NCBI GenBank assembly: GCA_023393575.1
Contig: JAEWKX010000155.1
Coordinates: forward strand, 1-11,457
Reading direction: 5' to 3'
Length of the DNA stretch: 11,457 nt
Source of the DNA: Pseudomonadota bacterium
GTDB taxonomy: Bacteria; Pseudomonadota; Alphaproteobacteria; Rhizobiales; Rhizobiaceae
Shown here piece after piece: positions 6,260-11,457 of the stretch. Both the position numbers and the translations under genes were made by a program. Every line of letters begins with the position of its first letter. Within the stretch, counting starts at the first letter, position 1. The notes beneath the pieces are model-generated. The model had not been told where the DNA came from. It did not search any database and worked only from the letters and a program-made list of their open reading frames with translations.

Positions 6260-6687
6260 TTTTTCATTCGAAGCATTCGTATCGAACGTTGGCTGTAGCC
6301 GGCTCCCGTGCGCCGGAAGGATTTTCGCGCTTACAAGGACAGGTCCGTCTCCTGCCGGAGTCTCAGGGCAGCAACCAGAAGCGTCTTTGTCCTGAAAGCT
6401 GCAAACGGGAGCGGATCGTGGCAATCCCGGGCGGTTCGTATCTTGGTGTCGAGATAGTCGATCGCCTCTGCGATCTCGTCGCTCCCGACCGTGTCGTCCT
6501 GTGCAAGCCTGCTCGCCATCATTGCGATTGGATTGTGCATGATGCCCTCATCGACGCACAGGATCTGGATCAGGAACTTACCTGCGCCAAGTTATACTGA
6601 ACTGATATTGCAATGCATTCAATCGGGTAGTCCAAGTATTTTTTGTAAGTTAGTTAAGTCTGCCGGGACTGTTCGCGGCCTCTTGCT
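6260..6687. other. Gene-poor interval between the tRNA and the HPP-family gene
   Basis: About 430 bases on the far side of the tRNA with no strongly supported gene. It contains the small minus-strand ORF listed separately (6331-6540). From about 6590 to 6660 the sequence is clearly more AT-rich than its surroundings, with an imperfect palindrome around AATGCATT (6607-6623) and an AT tract near 6636-6656. No integrase, transposase or direct repeat of the tRNA 3' end was seen. No convincing terminator for the HPP gene is visible here. Confidence 0.6.
6331..6540 (-). CDS. Possible small hypothetical protein, 69 residues
   Basis: The frame opens with ATG at 6540, preceded by GAGGG about six bases upstream, and ends in TAA. 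The peptide begins MHNPIAMMASRLAQDD, continues with an acidic helical stretch (GSDEIAEAIDYLDTKI) and closes with a basic amphipathic segment (FRTKTLLVAALRLRQE). Third-codon positions are mostly G or C, as in neighbouring genes, and the composition is more natural than that of the overlapping 103-residue plus-strand frame, which is Arg/Cys/Pro-rich. There is no signal peptide or membrane segment. It is downstream of the HPP gene on the same strand but 147 bases away. I do not recognise a family; it may be a lineage-specific gene or a chance frame. Confidence 0.38.
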   Translation of the reverse strand: MHNPIAMMASRLAQDDTVGSDEIAEAIDYLDTKIRTARDCHDPLPFAAFRTKTLLVAALRLRQETDLSL

Positions 6688-7866
6688 TCATACTGCTTCG
6701 AATATCGCCGTTGCGGGTCCCCCGCGGGACTCCTGTCTACTCTGGAACAGCGCCGCGATGAGGTCCGACTGCGTGATGATGCCGACGACGTGGTTGTCGT
6801 GGTCCACGACCGGCATGTGGTGAAGCCCCATGTCGGCCATGGGCGGGACCAGCTTGGCGATCTTGGTTTCCGGCAGGGCCGACTGCACGCGCCTCGTCAT
6901 GATGTCGGAGACGGCGCGTGGCGTGTCACGGCGGCGCATCAGGGCGCGTGCCTGCAGCCCCAGGCTCAACCCGCCGCTCTCGTTCAGGACCGACATGCGC
7001 ATGAAGTCCGTCTGGGTAATGATGCCCACGAGCTGTGCGTCGGCTGCGACCACCGGAAGTGCCTTGATCCGGGCCTGCATCAGCCGGCGCCATGCGGCTC
7101 TCAGGCTGGTTTCCGGCGAGACGGTCAGTACGTCCCGCGACATGATCTCGCTGCAGGTTATCTCCCCCGAGCGCCGCTCGTAGGAGCGGATCTGTGCCTG
7201 GTGGAGAAGCGCGTCGAGGTCCTCCGGACTGATGTTGACCACCTCGTCATACTGCTCCAGCACCGCGCGAAGGTCGTCAGGCACCACGCCGATACGGTGA
7301 GAGGGAGCCGGATCGGCCGTCCCATGGATGTTGGGAGTGGAGGGTGCGGCAAGATGCGGATAGCGGCGGCCGGTGGCGTTGTTGAAGGCATAGGCGCTCG
7401 CCAGCAGGAGAATGGTATTGAAGCCGACCGGAGACAGGACGAACCAGTAGCCGGCCTGTTCGATCGTCGCACCGCCCAGGACGGCGGTCAGGGCCACGGC
7501 GCCGCTCGGCGGATGCAGGCAGTTCAGCAGCAGCATCATGGTGATCGACATCGCGATGGCACTTCCTGCGGCCACGACCGGAGCGCTGAATGCCAATGCG
7601 CAGGTCACGCCGACGGTGGCGGAGACGAGGTTGCCTCCGAGAACCGACCAGGGCAGGGCCAGCGGACTGCTCGGTGCGGCGAACAGCAACACGGCCGAAG
7701 CACCCATGGGTGCGATGAGGAGCGGAAAGACGGAGGCATCCCCGAGCGCCATCCGCGTCAGGAGCCCCGTCAGGATGATGCCGACCAGCGCACCGAGGGA
7801 AGCGCGCAGGCGTTCAGCCGCGCTGACCGGCACGATCGAAGGATTGAGACGTCTGAGAAGGGACAT
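6688..7866 (-). CDS. HPP-family integral membrane protein with two CBS domains
   Basis: A 392-residue protein. The N-terminal half (about 20-165) is an HPP domain with four or five hydrophobic segments and the signature NCLHPPSGA (115-123); the family was named for this His-Pro-Pro. Plant chloroplast members have been reported to transport nitrite; the bacterial substrate is not established. After a linker, two CBS domains (about 238-292, ITCSEIMSRDVLTVSPE; about 318-375, VSDIMTRRVQSALPE), each ending in VGIITQ(T/S)D, form a Bateman module that in other proteins binds adenine nucleotides and gates activity. The ATG at 7866 fits the usual family start (short basic segment, then the first helix); upstream in-frame starts at 7920 (ATG) and 7929 (TTG) would add 18-21 residues of no evident character. 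It follows the cation ATPase on the same strand after 236 bases, so co-transcription is possible but not proven. Confidence 0.92.
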   Translation of the reverse strand: MSLLRRLNPSIVPVSAAERLRASLGALVGIILTGLLTRMALGDASVFPLLIAPMGASAVLLFAAPSSPLALPWSVLGGNLVSATVGVTCALAFSAPVVAAGSAIAMSITMMLLLNCLHPPSGAVALTAVLGGATIEQAGYWFVLSPVGFNTILLLASAYAFNNATGRRYPHLAAPSTPNIHGTADPAPSHRIGVVPDDLRAVLEQYDEVVNISPEDLDALLHQAQIRSYERRSGEITCSEIMSRDVLTVSPETSLRAAWRRLMQARIKALPVVAADAQLVGIITQTDFMRMSVLNESGGLSLGLQARALMRRRDTPRAVSDIMTRRVQSALPETKIAKLVPPMADMGLHHMPVVDHDNHVVGIITQSDLIAALFQSRQESRGGPATAIFEAV

Positions 7867-8102
7867 GCGGAGGGACTCTGTCTGCGGGAGACGGAGCGAT
7901 ACCAGAGCCGATACCCCCATAGGAGGCAAAATGCCCTAAACTTCGGCAGAGACTTGGAATTTTATTGACGGATCGCAAGAACGGCAGCGCGGTGCGTGCG
8001 CTCTCGTTCTATCGTCAACAGGGTCGGGAGGTTCCCGATCATCGGCAGCCGCGTCTTCACGATCCCCGCCTCGGCTTCCTCCAGACGGAACCCTTAGCTC
8101 CG
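7867..8102. other. 236-base gap between the ATPase and HPP genes, with a tiny ORF
   Basis: No gene above 60 residues is credible here. On the minus strand a 32-codon frame runs from a GTG at 8060 to TAA at 7962-7964 (begins VKTRLPMIGNLPTLL, ends AVLAIRQ); GGAGG lies about 20 bases before it, too far to be a good ribosome binding site. A perfect 6-bp hairpin TCGGGA (8024-8029) / TCCCGA (8033-8038) with a 3-base loop occurs within that frame but has no T tract on either side. I could not place a convincing promoter for the HPP gene in the gap. Confidence 0.5.
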
Positions 8103-10775
8103 TCAGCGGGCGCCGCCGGCCGCTTTCTTCTCCGAACGGCGCAGGCGCCATTTGTCGAGTTCGGTGACGATCAGTATCGAGGTCGCCCCGATCAGCATCA
8201 CGGCCCACTCGGCCATGCTGATCGGCGAAAGCTCGAGGGTATCGCGGAGCCAGGGTATGTACATCGCCGCGATATGCAGCCCCTGTGCGGCGATCACGGT
8301 GAACAGCAGCAGGGGATTGCCGAAGAAGGGGATCGAGAAGATCGAGCGCCGTTCCGAGCGGCTGGTAAAGGTCTGGACGTTCTCGAACATGACGAAGAGC
8401 AGCAGCAGGAGGTTGCGCGCCTGGCCGACTTCGTAGCCTTGCGCGAGCAGCCAGTAGAACAGCGCGAAGCCACCCAGACCCATCACCGCTACCGTTACCA
8501 CGATGCGGCGTATCATGATGGGGTCGAAAATCGGTTCCTGCGGCTTGCGGGGCGGGCGCCGCAGCTCGTCGCCCTCACTCTTTTCGCCCGCCAGCGCGAC
8601 GTCCTGGATGCCGTTGGTCACGAGGTTCAGCCATAGCAGTTGCACCGGCAGCAGCGGCATGGGCAGGCCGAGGGGAATCGCGAGAATAAAGAGCAGCACC
8701 TCGGCGATGCCGGTCGTGACCAGCATGAGGATGACCTTGCGAATATTGCTGTAGGCGACACGGCCCTCCCGGATACCGCTGACGATCGAGGAGAAGTTGT
8801 CGTCGGTGATGACGATGTCGGCGCTTTCCTTGGCGACATCGGTGCCCTTTCGTCCCATGGCGACGCCCACATGGGCATGCTTGAGCGCCGGTGCGTCATT
8901 GATCCCGTCACCGGTAACGGCGACGAAATGACCATTGCGGGCAAGCGAGCGGACGATGGAAAGCTTCTGGGCCGGCGCCACGCGGGCATAGATGCGGGCA
9001 CGACGGGTGAGCGTGTCGAGGCCTTCCTCGCCCGCCTCTTCCGCCGCCTGCACCTCGCGGCCGGTCACGACCTGGTCGTCATCGAAGGACAGGCCGGCGT
9101 CGCGTGCGATCGCGGCGGCCGTGCGCGGGTCGTCGCCGGTGACCATGGCAATCTCCACGCCCGCCGAACGGCAGTCGGCGACCGCCTGCGGCACTTCCGG
9201 CCGGATCGGATCCTGCATGCCCACCATGCCGAGGAAGACCAGGTCCACCAGGTGACCGGGGCCGAGAACGTCACCGCTCGCCGAGGAGATTTCGCCGCCG
9301 GCAAAGGCCAGGACCCGAAGACCGCGGGCCGCCATATCCTCCTTCTGCCGCAGCAGCGCGGCGCGATCGATCGGGACGAAATCCGTGCCGACGTCCATCC
9401 GGCCGGCCATGCCGATCAGCGTCTCCGGCGAACCCTTGGCGAAGACCCGCACGACGTCGCCGCGGCGATGGAAGGAAGCCGCATATTTCAGGTCCGGCTC
9501 GTAGGGGATGCGCGTCAGGAGCGGATAGTGGTCGGCCAGGGCCTGGTGCTCCAGCCCGGCCTTGCGGGCGGCGGCAAGTAGCGCCACGTCCACGGTATCG
9601 CCGATGCCGGACCAGCCGTTCTCGTCGCGCACCAGCACGCCTTCGTTGGGCATCGAAGCAGCCTTGAACAGGCGCGAGACGCGCTTGTTGATGGACGGGC
9701 CGTGCTCGCCGCCATTGGTGATGCGGCAGGCCTCGAGTTCCGCCCCGGCCTCGCACTCGAACCGGCTGCCGTCCGGAAGCACGATATCGGTGACGGTCAG
9801 CTCGTTCAGGGTGAGCGTGCCGGTCTTGTCCGTGGCGATCATCGTGCAGGAACCGAGCGATTCGACTGCGGGCATGCGGCGCACGATGACGTGCTTCCTG
9901 GCCATACGGCGCATGCTGATCGCCAGCGCGACGGAGATGGCGACCGGAAGCCCTTCGGGGATGGCGCTGACAGCCAGGCCAACAGCCATCAGGAAAAGGT
10001 CTCCCCAGCCTATTCCCTGGAACTGGCCTGCGATAACGAGGAACAGCATCGCTGCGCCGACAAGCCAGGCGATGCGGTTGGAGAACTTCGCAAGCCGGAT
10101 CATCAGCGGCGGCTTGGCGGATGGTTCCTTTCCGAGTTCCGCAGCGATCCTGCCGATCTCGCTCGCCATGCCCGTCGCGACCACGATGCCACGTCCGCGC
10201 CCGCGGGTGACGAGGGTCCCGGCGAAGGCGGAAACGGTGTCCGGGCCGGCACGCTCCACGCTCTTCTTCACGGGCGCGGATTCGCCGGTGAGCAAGGATT
10301 CGTCGCATTGAAGGTCGGTGGCCTCGAACACCTCGACGTCGGCCGCGACGCGGGCGCCCGCCTCCAGGAGGATCAGGTCGCCCGGAACCACCAGCCGGGC
10401 CGGGATCGAGGCCGTTGTGCCGTCGCGCACGACCGTGGCCGTGGCTTCCTCCAGTTTCCGCAGGGCCGCCGCTGCCCGACCGGCCGAATGTTCCTGGATG
10501 CCCCCGACGATACCGTTCAAGACCAGTACGATGCCGATGAAGAAGCTGTCCTCCAGCTCGCCCACCGCAGCCGCAACGGCCGCGGCGACCAGCAGGATGT
10601 AGATGAGAGGGCTGCGGAACTGGAGCAGGAAGGTCATCAGGAAGGACGGCGGAGCACGTTCCGGCAGGAGGTTCGGGCCGAAACGGGCGAGGCGGTCCGC
10701 AGCGTCCGATGTCGTCAATCCCTTTTGCTGCATGATAAGGCCGTCCATGTTGCCTGCGGTCCCGGTGGATACCAT
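8103..10775 (-). CDS. P2-type cation-translocating ATPase
   Basis: An 890-residue P-type ATPase with all catalytic signatures: TGES of the actuator domain (163-166), the M4 motif PEGLP (273-277), the phosphorylated Asp316 in DKTGT, nucleotide-domain KGSPE (447-451), and TGDGINDAP (621-629) in the HAD domain. No CPC motif or N-terminal metal-binding domain is present, so it is not a heavy-metal pump; it belongs with the calcium/sodium/proton-type P2 pumps. Against SERCA, by eye, Glu309, Glu771, Asn796, Thr799 and Glu908 have counterparts (Glu274, Glu692, Asn717, Thr720, Glu798), but Asp800 is Asn721 and Asn768 is Gly689. The transported ion is therefore uncertain. The most upstream ATG (10775) is given; ATGs at 10748 and 10733 are also possible and none has a clear ribosome binding site. 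It diverges from a universal stress protein gene across an FNR-type site. Confidence 0.94.
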   Translation of the reverse strand: MVSTGTAGNMDGLIMQQKGLTTSDAADRLARFGPNLLPERAPPSFLMTFLLQFRSPLIYILLVAAAVAAAVGELEDSFFIGIVLVLNGIVGGIQEHSAGRAAAALRKLEEATATVVRDGTTASIPARLVVPGDLILLEAGARVAADVEVFEATDLQCDESLLTGESAPVKKSVERAGPDTVSAFAGTLVTRGRGRGIVVATGMASEIGRIAAELGKEPSAKPPLMIRLAKFSNRIAWLVGAAMLFLVIAGQFQGIGWGDLFLMAVGLAVSAIPEGLPVAISVALAISMRRMARKHVIVRRMPAVESLGSCTMIATDKTGTLTLNELTVTDIVLPDGSRFECEAGAELEACRITNGGEHGPSINKRVSRLFKAASMPNEGVLVRDENGWSGIGDTVDVALLAAARKAGLEHQALADHYPLLTRIPYEPDLKYAASFHRRGDVVRVFAKGSPETLIGMAGRMDVGTDFVPIDRAALLRQKEDMAARGLRVLAFAGGEISSASGDVLGPGHLVDLVFLGMVGMQDPIRPEVPQAVADCRSAGVEIAMVTGDDPRTAAAIARDAGLSFDDDQVVTGREVQAAEEAGEEGLDTLTRRARIYARVAPAQKLSIVRSLARNGHFVAVTGDGINDAPALKHAHVGVAMGRKGTDVAKESADIVITDDNFSSIVSGIREGRVAYSNIRKVILMLVTTGIAEVLLFILAIPLGLPMPLLPVQLLWLNLVTNGIQDVALAGEKSEGDELRRPPRKPQEPIFDPIMIRRIVVTVAVMGLGGFALFYWLLAQGYEVGQARNLLLLLFVMFENVQTFTSRSERRSIFSIPFFGNPLLLFTVIAAQGLHIAAMYIPWLRDTLELSPISMAEWAVMLIGATSILIVTELDKWRLRRSEKKAAGGAR

Positions 10776-10833
10776 TGGGAAGGAGCGATGCGGGAAGTGT
10801 CCACCAGCTTTACGTTAGATAGCGCTCGCATGT

Positions 10834-10847
10834 TTGATGTGTATCAA
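10834..10847. promoter_or_regulatory. FNR/FixK-type binding site between divergent genes
   Basis: TTGATGTGTATCAA is a perfect inverted repeat with the TTGAT-N4-ATCAA form recognised by FNR, Anr, FnrN and FixK regulators. Its centre lies about 65 bases before the ATPase start at 10775 and 104 bases before the stress protein start at 10945. If it acts at the usual -41.5 on the ATPase promoter, the transcript would begin near 10799; no clear -10 element was found at the matching place in either direction, so the direction of control is open. A small hairpin CGGTC/GACCG (10884-10899) lies in the stress protein leader. Confidence 0.8.
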
Positions 10848-10944
10848 GAACATGGTTCCGGGACATGCCACCATCGCCTGGGGCGGTCGTTACAGACCGG
10901 GTTGCCCGAATGACGTGTCCGGCATAATTGCAAAGGAGATCGAG

Positions 10945-11457
10945 ATGGCGTTCAAGACGGTTCTGGCCGTGATCGGCGGCAAGGAGAGCAAGGCCGACCT
11001 GCGGCAGGCGATTGCACTCTGCTCGGAAGTCCAGGCACACCTTTCCGTGCTGGCGCTGAAGGTCGCGCTCTGTCCCACCCTTGGCGATTACCCGGTGGAC
11101 ACCGGCTGGCTCGATCGCCGTCAGGCGCATCAGGAGGCCTTCAAGCGGGAAATCGAGGCTTGCCAGGTAACCTGTGCGACGAGCGGTCTCTCCTTCGATC
11201 TGGCGAGTTATTATGACGCCCCGCTGTTCCTGACGGAGGAACTGACCCGACGGGCCTTCTATGCGGACCTCGTCATTGCCGGTTCGTGCGCGATGAAGAG
11301 CGAAGACCTGCCCGGCATCGTGATCAGCGGCGGTCTCTTCGACGCGATGTCGCCTCTGCTGCTGCTGCCGGAGGGCAAGGAGGCCACGCTGCGTCCGGCA
11401 CGGGTCCTCGTCGGGTGGAACGGCAAGATCGAGGCGGTTCGTGCGGTCCGCGAGTCG
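10945..11457 (+). CDS. Universal stress protein, tandem-domain type, 3' end outside the window
   Basis: The first 171 residues of an UspA-superfamily protein are visible. It starts at an ATG six bases after AAGGAG (10933-10938) with MAFKTVLAVIGG, the first beta strand of a Usp domain. This N-terminal domain is diverged; YADLVIAGS (106-114) is the usual late-strand motif, but I see no clean G-2x-G-9x-G(S/T) ATP-binding motif in it. ARVLVGWNGKIEAVRAVRE (152-170) is the typical opening of a second Usp domain, so the complete protein is expected near 270-280 residues, as in many rhizobial tandem Usp proteins. Five cysteines occur, including CQVTC at 73-77. Such proteins are soluble and are often induced under low oxygen or other stress; the FNR-type site upstream fits that. 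The frame stays open to the last base. Confidence 0.92.
   Translation, partial: MAFKTVLAVIGGKESKADLRQAIALCSEVQAHLSVLALKVALCPTLGDYPVDTGWLDRRQAHQEAFKREIEACQVTCATSGLSFDLASYYDAPLFLTEELTRRAFYADLVIAGSCAMKSEDLPGIVISGGLFDAMSPLLLLPEGKEATLRPARVLVGWNGKIEAVRAVRES

Noticed and set aside
6607..6623. Palindrome-like ATTGCAATGCATTCAAT considered as a regulator site
   Set aside because: The outer arms are offset by one base and the sequence fits neither the FNR/FixK spacing nor another operator I know; it may be chance in an AT-rich patch.
6790..7968. 392-codon plus-strand frame across the HPP gene
   Set aside because: Shadow frame rich in His, Arg and Gln; the HPP and CBS motifs are on the minus strand.
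9702..10913. 403-codon plus-strand frame over the 5' part of the ATPase and the FNR-type site
   Set aside because: Antisense to a P-type ATPase with every catalytic motif; no start signal or domain.
1..11457. CRISPR array, insertion sequence, prophage module or toxin-antitoxin pair
   Set aside because: No regularly spaced repeats, transposase or integrase motifs, terminal inverted repeats or recognisable toxin or antitoxin pairs were seen on either strand.

Overview
The window looks like chromosomal DNA of an alphaproteobacterium of the Rhizobiales, most likely Rhizobiaceae; the genus cannot be fixed from sequence alone. The grounds are high GC with strong third-position GC, a serC-serA pair behind a serC leader RNA (a motif described only in Alphaproteobacteria), rhizobial-style SerC and MnmA sequences, and promoter-like sites resembling the rhizobial CTTGAC-N17-CTATAT pattern.

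Layout. At the left edge a small unknown gene runs leftward off the window (1-175), preceded by a possible 36-residue ORF that abuts it. Rightward comes the serine biosynthesis operon: serC leader RNA (about 341-390), serC (391-1572), serA (1653-3248), closed by a very strong hairpin (3270-3312). Next is a secreted or membrane-anchored Tim44-domain protein (3471-4478). Converging on it from the minus strand is what appears to be the 3' tail of a lost DUF1810 gene (4481-4669), and the probable transcription terminator of the Tim44 gene lies inside that tail. Then come mnmA (4852-6048, GTG start) and a tRNA with anticodon CAT (6183-6259) with a near-consensus promoter.

Beyond the tRNA the character changes from housekeeping to a stress or cation-transport group. 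A gene-poor stretch (6260-6687) holds at most one small minus-strand ORF. Two minus-strand genes follow in the order of transcription ATPase then HPP: an 890-residue P2-type cation ATPase (10775 to 8103) and an HPP-family membrane protein with two CBS domains (7866 to 6688). A universal stress protein gene starts divergently at 10945 and leaves the window. Between the divergent genes sits a perfect 14-bp FNR/FixK-type palindrome, TTGATGTGTATCAA (10834-10847).

Working together: serC and serA catalyse consecutive steps from 3-phosphoglycerate toward serine and are probably co-regulated through the leader. The ATPase, HPP/CBS protein and universal stress protein are plausibly a low-oxygen-induced group under an FNR/FixK-type activator; this rests on the palindrome and on known rhizobial biology, not on direct evidence. 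I see no CRISPR array, insertion sequence, phage module or clear new defence system. The most unusual items are the DUF1810 relic reused as a terminator, the altered ion-site residues of the ATPase, and the FNR-type site governing this gene group.
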